A stretch of 64,000 nucleotides of DNA from Pempheris klunzingeri. Taxonomy: Eukaryota; Chordata; Actinopteri; Acropomatiformes; Pempheridae. The DNA is taken from NCBI RefSeq assembly GCF_042242105.1, contig NC_092020.1, positions 13,333,288-13,397,287 on the forward strand, read 5' to 3'. Below, piece by piece: positions 45,318-57,736 of the stretch. The notes under the pieces were generated by a model. The model was not told the DNA's origin. It saw only the letters and a list, made by a program, of their open reading frames with translations, and ran no database searches. A program made the translations under genes and the position numbers. The first letter of the stretch is position 1; the number at the start of each line of letters is the position of its first letter.

Positions 45318-47711
45318 ATGATGAATAGACGGCGCGTTCTTCAAAGCTACGGCTTTGTCTTTTTCTTTGTTGTGGTGCACTACGCACACGGAGACCTGAG
45401 CTACTCTGTACAGGAGGAGCTCAAGCGCGGATCTGTTATTGGAAATATCGCCAAGGATCTCGGGCTGGGGGTGGGCAGACTGTCTGCTCGCAAAGCTCGT
45501 GTTGACATGGAGGGAAACGACCGGCAGTATTGTGGGATTAATCTTCGAAGCGGGGATTTGTTCGTTGCAGAAAGAATAGACCGGGAGGAGCATTGCGGAG
45601 AAAAGCCCTCTTGTGTTCTCAAATTCGACCTGCTGTTAGAGAATCCATTGGAGTTACACCGGTTGTCCCTGCAGGTGCAGGACGTAAATGACAATGCACC
45701 AATTTTCCCGAAGGATATCATAAAGCTTGAACTTAGAGAGTCAGCTGACAAAGGAGCGAGGTATCGCATTAATGCTGCACAAGATGCAGATATAGGCAAG
45801 AACTCAGTCGAAAGCTACGTTTTGCAGCAAAACCCCCACTTTGTGTTCAGTATTCAGACGACAAGCGCTGGCAGAAAATATGGTGATTTGGTTTTAGAGA
45901 AGGAGTTAGACCGAGAGGAGCAGCAGGAAATGAAATTGTTGCTGACAGCAGTGGATGGAGGCTCTCCTCAGAGGTCCGGGACTGTAGTCATACACGTCAT
46001 TGTTCTTGATGCTAATGATAACGCCCCAGTGTTTACTGAGGCCGTTTATACAGCAACATTACCGGAAAACTCTCCCGTGAAAACCTCAGTTATCACTGTA
46101 AGTGCATCGGACGTAGACGAAGGGATCAATGGAGAGGTTACCTATGAATTTAGCCGAATCTCTGATAAATCACAAAAGCTTTTCTCATTAGATGAGAAAA
46201 CTGGAGAAATCAGCGTGACAGGTGACATAGATTATGAGGAGGGGTCGAAATATGAAGTGTTTGTTGAGGCCAAAGATGGTTATGGCCTCTCTTCAGAAGC
46301 AAAAGTGATCATAGACGTTACTGATGTAAATGACAACGCCCCAGTGATATATCTGAAGTCTGTGACTAACCCCATACCTGAGAACGTGTCACCTGGTACA
46401 GAGGTGGGCATCATTAACGTGCAGGACAGAGACTCTGAGAGTAACAGACAGGTCCGCTGCTCCATTCAGCAAAACGTCCCTTTTAAGTTGGTTCCTTCCA
46501 TTAAAAACTATTATTCTCTGGTGACCACAGGACAACTGGACCGTGAACTAGTGTCTGATTACAACATTACGATCAGTGCCACTGACGAGGGCTCTCCACC
46601 TCTGTCCTCCTCTAAAAGTGTCCAGTTATCTGTAGCAGACATCAACGACAACCCGCCTGTGTTTGAGGAACAGTCGTACAGCGCATATGTGAGTGAAAAC
46701 AACAAAGCTGGCTCCACTTTATGTTCCGTTGCTGCTCGAGACCCCGACTGGAGACAAAACGGCACAGTGATTTATTCTCTGTTAGCCGGTGAGGTGCAGG
46801 GCGCCCCGGTGTCCTCCTATGTGTCTGTTAACGGAGACACGGGGGTGATCCACGCTGTGAGGTCGTTTGATTACGAACAGTTGAGGAGTTTTAAAGTCCA
46901 GGTGATGGCCAGAGACAACGGTTCTCCTCCGCTGAGCAGCAACGTGACCGTCAGCGTCTTCGTATCAGACGTGAATGACAACTCTCCTCAGATCCTGTAC
47001 CCCACCCCGGAGGGCAACTCCTTCATGACCGAGCTGGTCCCCAAAGCTGCACACGGAGGCTCTCTGGTGTCCAAAGTGATCGCGGTGGACGCGGACTCCG
47101 GACAGAACGCCTGGCTGTCCTATCATATAGTGAAATCCACTGATCCGGGACTTTTCACCATTGGTGTCCACAGTGGAGAGATCAGGACACAGCGGGACAT
47201 TTCTGAGTCTGACAACATGAAACAGAACCTGATTGTGGCAGTGAAAGATAACGGACAGCCCTCTCTGTCTGCCACCTGCTCCATGTATCTCCTTATTTCT
47301 GATAACTTGGCTGAGGTGCCGGAGCTGAAGGACATTTCTTATGATGAGAAGAACTCCAAGCTGACCTCATACCTGATTATCGCTCTGGTGTCCGTGTCCA
47401 CGTTTTTTCTAACCTTCATCATCATCATCCTGGGTGTGAGGTTTTGTCGCAGGAGAAAGCCCAGACTGTTGTTTGATGGAGCAGTAGCCATCCCCAGCGC
47501 TTATCTCCCTCCTAATTACGCAGATGTTGACGGCACAGGAACTTTACACAGCGCTTACAATTATGACGCCTACCTGACAACAGGGTCAAGAACCAGTGAC
47601 TTTAAGTTCGTGTCATCTTACAATGACAACACGCTGCCTGCTGACCAGACTCTGAGGAAAAGTCCCACTGACTTTGCTGAGGTGTTTGGAGATTGTGATG
47701 CTTCTCCTGAG
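45318..47711 (+). CDS. pcdh2g: Protocadherin-2 gamma-type variable exon 12 (type H)
   Basis: The exon encodes 798 residues starting with tandem ATG codons (45318 and 45321). The signal peptide is 1-25 (ending HYAHG before DLSYS) and the helix is at about 683-707. EC1 starts [10 protein letters not shown], unlike the usual PEEM, with CX5C in HCGEKPSC. Arg at residue 140 on the EC2 A strand (LRESADKG) is Thr in its close duplicate exon 14 (ITESADKG). Three changes fall in the normally invariant block: [10 protein letters not shown] in EC5, SESDNMKQ in EC6 and TLHSAYN (His for Arg) in the cytoplasmic stub. The tail is GDCDASPE with donor GAG|GTAGGG. Read-through stops at 47726. Confidence 0.95.
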
Positions 47712-48199
47712 GTAGGGATACATTGAAAATATCTGAAATAGTGTTTAGCCTTCTACAATATTAATTTTATTTTTTGTCTCTGACTATTTTTAGCTGTATT
47801 GTCCTTCCTGGTGGTCGTGCTTAAATGCAGTTTTAATCAGTTTATTGCTCGTCAACTAGTCATGGTGTCTCCTACAGAAGTCAAACTTAAGCTTTTCACG
47901 ATGTCTTGCTTTTTTGATAATCTCATCTGACATTAACTTTTCCCGTTTAATATCTCAGCTTTACTCTTTACTTTACTCTTTACTCACGAACTGAAGCCAA
48001 ACTTTTAAATGAGCAACTTTTACAGTGTGTCATAACAAGCTCTCCCTTATCTAGCCGACACAAATACCATATAGTATGTGCACATACTCTTGTTTAAAAT
48101 GTCTATAAAATATTTGTTTTATGACATCTCTTTGACCTTCTGGCCGCTATTTTTTTTTATTTTGTTTCAATGATTGAACATCTGGGGCATTATGTTAGT

Positions 48200-48220
48200 T
48201 ATTCTGTCCTTAGTGCTGAA
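48200..48220 (-). promoter_or_regulatory. RE1/NRSE-like site in the exon 12-13 spacer
   Basis: CTGTCCTTAGTGCTGAA matches the RE1 core with two changes in the centre (T for purine, A for G). It is nearly 2 kb from the exon 13 CSE and about 0.5 kb from the exon 12 end. Confidence 0.6.
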
Positions 48221-49226
48221 ATCTGTTTCAACCTTTGTTGCATTTCTTAGAAATAGAGACGTTTGCAGTTTATGGTGTTGTCTTTTCCTGCCTTTGCTTA
48301 ATTCTTTTGTCAGTAAATTTGCCATTATATAGATTTAGCTAAAATAGTAACACTTGTTTTGCCTTGATGTCTGCATATGAATTATTCTTTACTCTATTTA
48401 ATGTCAAAGTAAGAGCCTCCTCTGGATATTAACTCATTAGGAGCTTATCACTATAAATAGATACTTGGAGAAGGTATGAGAGCAGTATGAAGAAATTTGA
48501 TCTGGAGCACCTATTTTCATTGTGTTTTGCTGGTGGACTCTTGCTTTTCAAAGTTGGCTTTGGATGAGTAAAATGATTGATACTTGCCTGTGAAATGCAT
48601 GTAATAGCAGTCAAGTTTTAATAGAAAAGCTCACAGAAATCGTAGCTGTATCCTGAATGTTTGATAGTGTTGTGCTTGATACATTTCAACTTTTTCATTA
48701 TAAATTAAATGTCAGTCGTATTTATTTAATCTTTGCAACAACTGTTGATCACTGTCAACCTGTTTTAGAGCTAAACATAAAATTTGTTAAAATCTTGGCT
48801 TAGATGCTTTGATTTCTTTCCCAGTCAAGAAAAGTGTAGTTGACCCAGATCATTTTGAACCACAGAGATACATTTGGTCTCTAAATATTCTAGTTACCCA
48901 TTTTTTTCTGCCCTCTCCAGTCTACACAACATTTTGATGTTTTTGATGTTAAGCTTCCAATTTATTTTACCAATCAGTAGTAATATTTTGCATTCTTATT
49001 TAATTCTTGCAGAGAAGTATCTCTTTCTGCCATTTTAAATGTCAGTCTGGTTGAACCATTGTATAGCATATTGCTCTAAAAATTATTTTTTGCAATCTTC
49101 TGACACAAAATGACATCTATATGTCAAGAAGATGTCCTACAAGCTAAACATATGAAAGACCATTCAGAAATATAGAGTTGTCCTCAGCCGTCTTATTGTA
49201 CCAAATGAAGCTTTTGTGGCAGGTAA

Positions 49227-49251
49227 TTCCAGACTTTTGAATGATAGTGTA
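49227..49251 (-). mobile_element. Possible Tc1/mariner-like terminal repeat remnant
   Basis: The reverse strand reads TACACTATCATTCAAAAGTC, resembling the TACACTACCGTTCAAAAGTT terminus common in fish Tc1-like elements as I remember it. I could not locate a matching opposite end or any transposase sequence, so this may be a solo remnant of a short non-autonomous element or chance. Confidence 0.35.
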
Positions 49252-50129
49252 CACAGTATATCACTGAACAACAGCACAGACCATGGTTAAAACTGTATCT
49301 AAAAAGTAGTCCTCTGTTTCTAAATTTCAAGTGTTGAAAAATATTTTTCATTAATTATCAAGGGACGTCCGAGAATTCATACAAAGGCTAATGTATGATG
49401 TGTGATCTTTCCCCTGAGTTGTCAAAATTGTCAACATATTTAGGAGTGGCATGTGTATGAATGCAGTGCCTTAACTTAAAGCATAAAACGTTTTGTGATA
49501 TATTTGAAAACACAGCATTTAATTTCTAATCTAGAACACTCAAATAATGGTCTAGTAGGTGAAACCTTGCAGTATTACATTTCCACTTTTCCAGTTTGCA
49601 AAATTACAAAGTGAGGAGTGTTTTTATGTAGTATGTGAGTGCAAGAACGTTGTTGCAATATATGGAGTAAAACAAAAAAGAATCTGTTTCATCTGATTGG
49701 ATCTTAACTCAGGAAGGTGTGGATTTGAAGAAAAGGCAGGAGAAAAAATATGACTATCAATGAGGGACATAGGCTGTTTGGACTTGAGTTCTCATTCAGT
49801 TTTGAGATGAAATTAAATACTAAGAGTAATAAAAAGAATAAAAGTGATGCTGCATTTTTCCTCAGACATTATAGTTTCAGTTATTTTGCCAAATATTGCT
49901 TGGACACAGGGACCCTTTATGAGAGACTATTTCATGGTTGTGTTGCTTTTTTCCATCACAATAATGGTATCATTGCTCGTCTCAAAAGTCAAGGACCTAA
50001 AAAAGTAAAGCAATGTTTGTGTTGTTTTTGTTTTTAATGTATATGGATGAGGATTACGAAATTGGTTCATCTTTTTAATATGCAATGAAAAAAAATCTTC
50101 CACTCCCTTGCTATTCCTGAACAAACACT

Positions 50130-50180
50130 CAAGGTGTCAGTGTGTACCAGCAAACGAGGAGGCACGGTTTTCCTCCACCC
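50130..50180 (+). promoter_or_regulatory. Promoter of variable exon 13 (variant CSE plus C-rich box)
   Basis: CAAGGTGTCAGTGTGTACCA has TCAGT in place of the TCGCT core; CTCCACCC follows at 50173-50180. The CSE starts 233 bp before ATG 50363. Downstream of the CSE this promoter differs from those of exons 15 and 16 even though the coding sequences are near copies. Confidence 0.65.
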
Positions 50181-50362
50181 TTCTGTCTCACAGAATTCCA
50201 AAGCCTGACTCCGCTTGTACCGCAGTTGACTGAATCCGCTTCCTGTAGGACTGTTATGTGACTATTTCTGTTTGCTGAAAGACGCCTGGATTACATCGCT
50301 GATAGATTGTTACATACTCAATACTAGTTTTTGATTTGCATGGGATCTTTCTCGCAGTAACA

Positions 50363-52756
50363 ATGGGATACAGTAGAATTGCGCTGCACTGTTGCGGCCT
50401 TGCTTTTCTTTTCCTCGTCCTCCACCCCGTCCAGGGAGACGTGAGCTACTCTGTTCCGGAGGAGATGAAACGTGGATCTGTGATAGGAAATATCGCAAAG
50501 GATCTGGGACTTGATTTGGGCAGACTGTCCGCTCGCAAGGCTCGTATTGATACTGAAGATAACAGTGTGAAGTACTGCGGTGTGAATCTCAGTACCGGAG
50601 ACTTGATTGTGCAAGAGAGGATTGACAGAGAAGGGCTTTGTGCGAAAAAGGCATCGTGTGTTCTGAAACAGGAACTAGTCCTGGAAAATCCTTTAGAACT
50701 GCACCGTATTAGTATCCGAGTTCAAGATATTAATGATAATTCACCACAATTTAAAGAGGAGGCGCTTAAGATTGAAGTCCAGGAATTGGCGGACAAAGGT
50801 GCGCATTTACTTCTTGTAGAGGCACACGATGGAGACATCGGAGAAAATGCTGTTCAGGGCTACTCACTTCAGAAGAATGATCATTTCAAACTAAATATAA
50901 ACACTAAAGCAGGTGGACGAAAATACTGTGAATTGGTTTTGGACAAAGAATTAGACAGAGAGGACAAACAAGAGATGATGTTATTGCTTACCGCATTTGA
51001 TGGAGGCTCTCCTCAGAGATCAGGTACTGTAGTCATACACGTCACTGTACTGGATGCTAATGATAACGTACCAGTGTTCAGCCAGGCCGTTTATAAAGCC
51101 AGTCTGCCTGAAAACTCTCCTCTGGATACATTAGTGATCACAGTGAGTGCAGCTGATGCAGACGAAGGTTTGAATAGCGAAATAACTTATGGATTTGATC
51201 ATGTTTCAGATGAAAGTAGCAACGTGTTTTCTTTACACCCTAAAACAGGTGACGTGAGAGTAGCTGGATCTATTGATTATGAGAAAATCCCATCCTATGA
51301 GATGCAGATCAGTGCAAAAGATGGTCTGGGATTAGTTTCATACGCAACGTTAATTATTGACATTACTGATGTAAATGACAACGCCCCAGTGATATATCTG
51401 AAGTCTGTGACTAACCCCATACCTGAGAACGTGTCACCTGGTACAGAGGTGGGCATCATTAACGTGCAGGACAGAGACTCTGAGAGTAACAGACAGGTCC
51501 GCTGCTCCATTCAGCAAAACGTCCCTTTTAAGTTGGTTCCTTCCATTAAAAACTATTATTCTCTGGTGACCACAGGACAACTGGACCGTGAACTAGTGTC
51601 TGATTACAACATTACAATCAGCGCCACTGACGAGGGCTCTCCACCTCTGTCCTCCTCTAAAAGTGTCCAGTTATCTGTAGCAGACATCAACGACAACCCG
51701 CCTGTGTTTGAGGAACAGTCGTACAGCGCATATGTGAGTGAAAACAACAAAGCTGGCTCCACTTTATGTTCCGTTGCTGCTCGAGACCCCGACTGGAGAC
51801 AAAACGGCACAGTGATTTATTCTCTGTTAGCCGGTGAGGTGCAGGGCGCCCCGGTGTCCTCCTATGTGTCTGTTAACGGAGACACGGGGGTGATCCACGC
51901 TGTGAGGTCGTTTGATTACGAACAGTTGAGGAGTTTTAAAGTCCAGGTGATGGCCAGAGACAACGGTTCTCCTCCGCTGAGCAGCAACGTGACCGTCAGC
52001 GTCTTCATATCAGACGTGAATGACAACTCTCCTCAGATCCTGTACCCCACCCCGGAGGGCAACTCCTTCATGACCGAGCTGGTCCCCAAAGCTGCACACG
52101 GAGGCTCTCTGGTGTCCAAAGTGATCGCGGTGGACGCGGACTCCGGACAGAACGCCTGGCTGTCCTATCATATAGTGAAATCCACTGATCCGGGACTTTT
52201 CACCATTGGTGTCCACAGCGGAGAGATCAGGACACAGCGGGACATTTCTGAGTCTGACAGCATGAAACAGAACCTGATTGTGGCAGTGAAAGATAACGGA
52301 CAGCCCTCTCTGTCTGCCACCTGCTCCATGTATCTCCTTATTTCTGATAACTTGGCTGAGGTGCCGGAGCTGAAGGACATTTCTTATGATGAGAAGAACT
52401 CCAAGCTGACCTCATACCTGATTATCGCTCTGGTGTCCGTGTCCACGTTTTTTCTGACCTTCATCATCATCATCCTGGGTGTGAGGTTTTGTCGCAGGAG
52501 AAAGCCCAGACTGTTGTTTGATGGAGCAGTAGCCATCCCCAGCGCTTATCTCCCTCCTAATTACGCAGATGTTGACGGCACAGGAACTTTACGCAGCGCT
52601 TACAATTATGACGCCTACCTGACAACAGGGTCAAGAACCAGTGACTTTAAGTTCGTGTCATCTTACAATGACAACACGCTGCCTGCTGACCAAACTCTGA
52701 GGAAAAGTCCTACTGACTTTGCTGAGGTGTTTGGGGATTGTGATGCTTCTCCTGAG
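50363..52756 (+). CDS. pcdh2g: Protocadherin-2 gamma-type variable exon 13 (type I)
   Basis: The exon encodes 798 residues with signal peptide 1-25 (ending HPVQG before DVSYS) and helix at about 683-707. I start at ATG 50363; the in-frame codon at 50336 is TTG. EC1 matches exons 15 and 16, but EC2 differs in a patch: [20 protein letters not shown] versus [20 protein letters not shown] in exon 15, replacing usually conserved Ser and Arg. An unpaired cysteine occurs at residue 189 (RKYCELV versus RKYGEL). EC3 has EKIPSYEM versus EKESSYEM. Homology to exons 15 and 16 begins only at TTCTCGCAG about 14 bases before ATG. The tail is GDCDASPE with donor GAG|GTAGGA; read-through stops at 52822 with the exon 11 extension. 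Confidence 0.95.
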
Positions 52757-53108
52757 GTAGGAACAGCTGTCAGATTTCCTTTGACATATTTACACCTTAA
52801 GCCAACACCCTTGCAGTTATAATCTGTATTTGACTCTCTTGTTTTTATTTTGAACTGGGATTTTATACAATCTATGCCTGTCAGCTGAAGTTACCCTCTA
52901 TAAATTCGTTTGACTTCAATGCAGTCATTAGTTTCACTTGTGTCTAATTGCACACATTGAGTTCTTCCACTGTAATTTGTGTGTATTTTAAATTCTGTGA
53001 TCACTGGATAATGCTGATCTCTTTTTACATACATTTCCCCCCGAAACTGTAGTATTGGTCGACGTCTCTGCCTGTGTGTTTAGGGTAGAGCTGCAGATTG
53101 TTCTCTGT

Positions 53109-53161
53109 GTCTCTGTCCTTGGTGCTGAGCAGAACTAGTTGGTGCTGTCCTTGGTGCTTAA
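53109..53161 (-). promoter_or_regulatory. Paired RE1/NRSE-like sites upstream of exon 14
   Basis: This is a copy of the pair upstream of exon 12 with identical spacing (32 bases between starts): CTGTCCTTGGTGCTGAG and then GGTGCTGTCCTTGGTGCTTA at 53141-53160. Confidence 0.75.
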
Positions 53162-54054
53162 TCTCGCCGTTGCTCTGGTTAAATGTCATCAGGAGGAATA
53201 ATAATTCTTTTACATTCTGAAGCAATTTAGATTATAATTTCACTTAAAAACTTGTTTCGCAAAGACATATTGGTCCCGTTTTCTATATAACTTTCAGGGT
53301 CTGTGTTGCACATGCTTTACTGTAAGATACAAAAAAACAGGGATTAAAAAAATCACATCAGTGGCATCAGTGAAAGCTTTTTTTCCCTGGTAAATGAGTA
53401 CAATTTTACGTTTTTAAGTGCATCTCATTGACAAATTCCTTCTATTTACAGTTATTTATGGTCTTTTTCCACGCAAGAAGTTTTGTTATCACCACTTTAT
53501 TAAAATCAACGGTAAACTTGAAGTCAAACATGTTTTTCCAAGCAGTGCAACATAAAATGCTCATTATTGTATTCTCTTTGTGGTTTTACGCATCATGTGT
53601 CTTTAGTCAGATGTCGTTATGTAATTTAAGTAGCCCTTGGAAGAAGGTGGAGGTACATTTTTGAATGTTTCACGACAAAGTACAGAAATGTATTTTAATT
53701 CATGGACATACAGACAGACAAGGATGAATTTCTAATCGAACTTTGGACATTTACCGTGCAATACTAACAGACATTATCTGTGGCAAATACTGTTTAACTT
53801 TTAGGGAATGTTGTCTTACTATTATCACAGTGAAGTGAATGACTTTAGGAGGAGACACAGTCCTCTGTATAACGTGACAGCACAGAGCACTAACATATCT
53901 CTGAACTGAGAAAATGTAAAAACATAATGGCGCTTCAGTACTTTTTGGAACACTTTATTGAATTCATCTGTTTTCAGACATCAAGGCCAAACTATCTGAT
54001 GATGTGTTAAGTGAATCTGCATGTTTTGTAAAAGTGTTATATTTCATTTTTACT

Positions 54055-54116
54055 CAAGGTGTCACTATAGACCAGCAAAGAGTCAAACGTTCAGCCTGCT
54101 TTGCACACCACCCAGT
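54055..54116 (+). promoter_or_regulatory. Promoter of variable exon 14 (variant CSE)
   Basis: CAAGGTGTCACTATAGACCA has TCACT for TCGCT, as upstream of exon 12, with ACCACCCAGT near 54107-54116. The CSE starts 199 bp before ATG 54254. Confidence 0.65.
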
Positions 54117-54253
54117 ATTGGGATGGACCACCCTTGTGTTCTGTATAGACTTAAGCACAGACGACAAAGGCTGGGAAGACACATATATTGACCGAATACC
54201 GTGTTTTTAATGCTTGAAGCTACCGTGTTTTACTTGTCCAGTGCTGTCTGAAG

Positions 54254-56647
54254 ATGATGAATAGACGGCGCGTTCTTCAAAGCTACGGCTTTGTCTTTTT
54301 CTTTGTTGTGGTGCACTACGCACACGGAGACCTGAGCTACTCTGTACAGGAGGAGCTCAAGCGCGGATCTGTTATTGGAAATATCGCCAAGGATCTCGGG
54401 CTGGGGGTGGGCAGACTGTCTGCTCGCAAAGCTCGTGTTGACATGGAGGGAAACGACCGGCAGTATTGTGGGATTAATCTTCGAAGCGGGGATTTGTTCG
54501 TTGCAGAAAGAATAGACCGGGAGGAGCATTGCGGAGAAAAGCCCTCTTGTGTTCTCAAATTCGACCTGCTGTTAGAGAATCCATTGGAGTTACACCGGTT
54601 GTCCCTGCAGGTGCAGGACGTAAACGACAATGCACCAATTTTCCCGAAGGATATCATAAAGCTGGAAATCACAGAATCAGCTGACAAAGGAGCGAGGTAT
54701 CGCATTAATGCTGCACAAGATGCAGATATAGGCAAGAACTCAGTCGAAAGCTACGTTTTGCAGCAAAACCCCCACTTTGTGTTCAGTATTCAGACGACAA
54801 GCGCTGGCAGAAAATATGGTGATTTGGTTTTAGAGAAGGAGTTAGACCGAGAGGAGCAGCAGGAAATGAAATTGTTGCTGACAGCAGTGGATGGAGGCTC
54901 TCCTCAGAGGTCCGGGACTGTAGTCATACACGTCATTGTTCTTGATGCTAATGATAACGCCCCAGTGTTTACTGAGGCCGTTTATACAGCAACATTACCG
55001 GAAAACTCTCCCGTGAAAACCTCAGTTATCACTGTAAGTGCATCGGACGTAGACGAAGGGATCAATGGAGAGGTTACCTATGAATTTAGCCGAATCTCTG
55101 ATAAATCACAAAAGCTTTTCTCATTAGATGAGAAAACTGGAGAAATCAGCGTGACAGGTGACATAGATTATGAGGAGGGGTCGAAATATGAAGTGTTTGT
55201 TGAGGCCAAAGATGGTTATGGCCTCTCTTCAGAAGCAAAAGTGATCATTGATGTTACTGATATAAATGACAATGCCCCAGTGATATATCTGAAGTCTCTG
55301 ACTAACCCCATACCTGAGAACGTGTCACCTGGTACAGAGGTGGGCATCATTAACGTGCAGGACAGAGACTCTGAGAGTAACAGACAGGTCCGCTGCTCCA
55401 TTCAGCAAAACGTCCCTTTTAAGTTGGTTCCTTCCATTAAAAACTATTATTCTCTGGTGACCACAGGACAACTGGACCGTGAACTAGTGTCTGATTACAA
55501 CATTACAATCAGCGCCACTGACGAGGGCTCTCCACCTCTGTCCTCCTCTAAAAGTGTCCAGTTATCTGTAGCAGACATCAACGACAACCCGCCTGTGTTT
55601 GAGGAACAGTCGTACAGCGCATATGTGAGTGAAAACAACAAAGCTGGCTCCACTTTATGTTCCGTTGCTGCTCGAGACCCCGACTGGAGACAAAACGGCA
55701 CAGTGATTTATTCTCTGTTAGCCGGTGAGGTGCAGGGCGCCCCGGTGTCCTCCTATGTGTCTGTTAACGGAGACACGGGGGTGATCCACGCTGTGAGGTC
55801 GTTTGATTACGAACAGTTGAGGAGTTTTAAAGTCCAGGTGATGGCCAGAGACAACGGTTCTCCTCCGCTGAGCAGCAACGTGACCGTCAGCGTCTTCATA
55901 TCGGACGTGAATGACAACTCTCCTCAGATCCTGTACCCCACCCCGGAGGGCAACTCCTTCATGACCGAGCTGGTCCCCAAAGCTGCACACGGAGGCTCTC
56001 TGGTGTCCAAAGTGATCGCGGTGGACGCGGACTCCGGACAGAACGCCTGGCTGTCCTATCATATAGTGAAATCCACTGATCCGGGACTTTTCACCATTGG
56101 TGTCCACAGCGGAGAGATCAGGACACAGCGGGACATTTCTGAGTCTGACAGCATGAAACAGAACCTGATTGTGGCAGTGAAAGATAACGGACAGCCCTCT
56201 CTGTCTGCCACCTGCTCCATGTATCTCCTTATTTCTGATAACTTGGCTGAGGTGCCGGAGCTGAAGGACATTTCTTATGATGAGAAGAACTCCAAGCTGA
56301 CCTCATACCTGATTATCGCTCTGGTGTCCGTGTCCACGTTTTTTCTGACCTTCATCATCATCATCCTGGGTGTGAGGTTTTGTCGCAGGAGAAAGCCCAG
56401 ACTGTTGTTTGATGGAGCAGTAGCCATCCCCAGCGCTTATCTCCCTCCTAATTACGCAGATGTTGACGGCACAGGAACTTTACGCAGCGCTTATAATTAT
56501 GACGCCTACCTGACAACAGGGTCAAGAACCAGTGACTTTAAGTTCGTGTCATCTTACAATGACAACACGCTGCCTGCTGACCAGACTCTGAGGAAAAGTC
56601 CTACTGACTTTGCTGAGGTGTTTGGAGATTGTGATGCTTCTCCTGAG
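54254..56647 (+). CDS. pcdh2g: Protocadherin-2 gamma-type variable exon 14 (type H)
   Basis: The exon encodes 798 residues and is a near-duplicate of exon 12 (tandem ATG start, signal 1-25, helix at about 683-707). Ectodomain differences are concentrated at residues 139-140 of the EC2 A strand (IT versus LR) and at the EC3-EC4 junction ([16 protein letters not shown] versus [16 protein letters not shown]). The private changes of exon 12 in EC5, EC6 and the stub are absent here. The tail is GDCDASPE with donor GAG|GTAGGC; the exon end and downstream spacer match those of exon 15, not exon 12. Read-through stops at 56686. Confidence 0.95.
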
Positions 56648-57149
56648 GTAGGCAAACGTCTCATATTATTTCTCTCCGACTTCTAAGTCTTCTCTGATGA
56701 GACATTCTTCAGCTTTGCTGTCAGTATTGGATACTGAATTGGCCTCACAACATGTTTTTTTGTAATTAGAACGGGGAAAGTGAAATTTGACAGGTCTAAT
56801 GTTTGCAGTACCTGGCGGCCAAAGTTTGCGCACGAGGGTTTGTTTGGTCTCATATGACAACATGGCTGTTTTAATATAAAATACCTGGCAAATGGCTTTT
56901 TTTTAACCAATCAAAGCTTTCTGTTCTGGTGCAGACCAGCTGAAAAACTGTTTAAGGATCCACTCGAAGGGTGTTGAGGTCAGCTTCCTTTCCTGTCTAC
57001 CATACATTCATGTTCATTATTCCAATGCTTTTAAATCTTTGGATAGCTACTCAAAAATATTCAGTCTCTTCTGTGTTTTGTCGTGGTCCACATGTCTGTG
57101 TGAAGTTGCTCTCGTTCCTTGAAGAAAACTTTAGATTTTCACTCGGCGT

Positions 57150-57170
57150 TTCTCTGTCCATGGTGCTGAA
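57150..57170 (-). promoter_or_regulatory. RE1/NRSE (REST-binding) site upstream of exon 15
   Basis: CTGTCCATGGTGCTGAA matches the RE1 core exactly on the reverse strand, 535 bp before the exon 15 CSE. Confidence 0.83.
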
Positions 57171-57684
57171 CGCAGTTTTAGCTCCAGCTGCATTTTTTAG
57201 ATCCAGTTCACCTGGCAAATCATTACTGCCTATTCGGTCACTGTTTCACTGTTCGTGTATATTAAATTTGACCTATTTTGCTTTCATATTATTTATTCTT
57301 TCTTTGATTTATTTTCCATTCTACTGTTATATTAACCTCAATCATATTTTATGTATCAAATTGTTGGATTCTTTTCTGGATCCAGGCATCTATAAATGTC
57401 ATCCTTTTCACCTCCGTTTTCCATGTTGTTAGTGGAATAACATATAGCCACGTTACGTTATTGTGTAGAACACATTATTTCTGGTTTGAATGATTTATCT
57501 TTTTCTCTTTTTTACTATAAATGAGATGGAATAAATATATCACTCTGTCTGTAGTTGTAGTAAATCCTTTCTACGTGGTGGCATAACAGTTATTTTAGGA
57601 TTCACAAGTTTGTCTGTAAAGATTTGTCTTTTAGTTCCGTTTAAAGAAAACCACACATTGTAGTGTTATACCTCAAAAAGTACT

Positions 57685-57736
57685 CAAGGTGTCAGTGTGC
57701 ACTAATATACGAGATTGCACGTTCTCTCCCCACCCA
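57685..57736 (+). promoter_or_regulatory. Promoter of variable exon 15 (variant CSE plus C-rich box)
   Basis: CAAGGTGTCAGTGTGCACTA has TCAGT in place of TCGCT; CTCCCCACCCA follows at 57726-57736. The CSE starts 225 bp before ATG 57910. Confidence 0.65.

Larger units (their letters stand above)
47712..50129. other. Long spacer between exons 12 and 13, unique in the window
   Basis: About 2.4 kb, the longest unduplicated gap. It contains one RE1-like site (48200-48220), AT-rich sequence, and a possible DNA-transposon end near 49227-49251. An open frame of 95 codons at 49750-50037 is lysine- and phenylalanine-rich low-complexity translation without a domain. I cannot see remains of a variable exon in it. 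Confidence 0.55.
52757..54253. repeat. Intergenic duplicate upstream of a type H exon, copy 2
   Basis: The second copy (1,497 bases) of 43821-45317 has few substitutions. It carries the paired RE1-like sites (53109-53161) and the exon 14 promoter (54055-54116). Confidence 0.9.

Noticed and set aside
56971-57432. A 153-codon open frame also found at 60626-61087
   Set aside because: Both lie in duplicated spacers and cross the RE1 site. The translation is hydrophobic low-complexity sequence with no domain.
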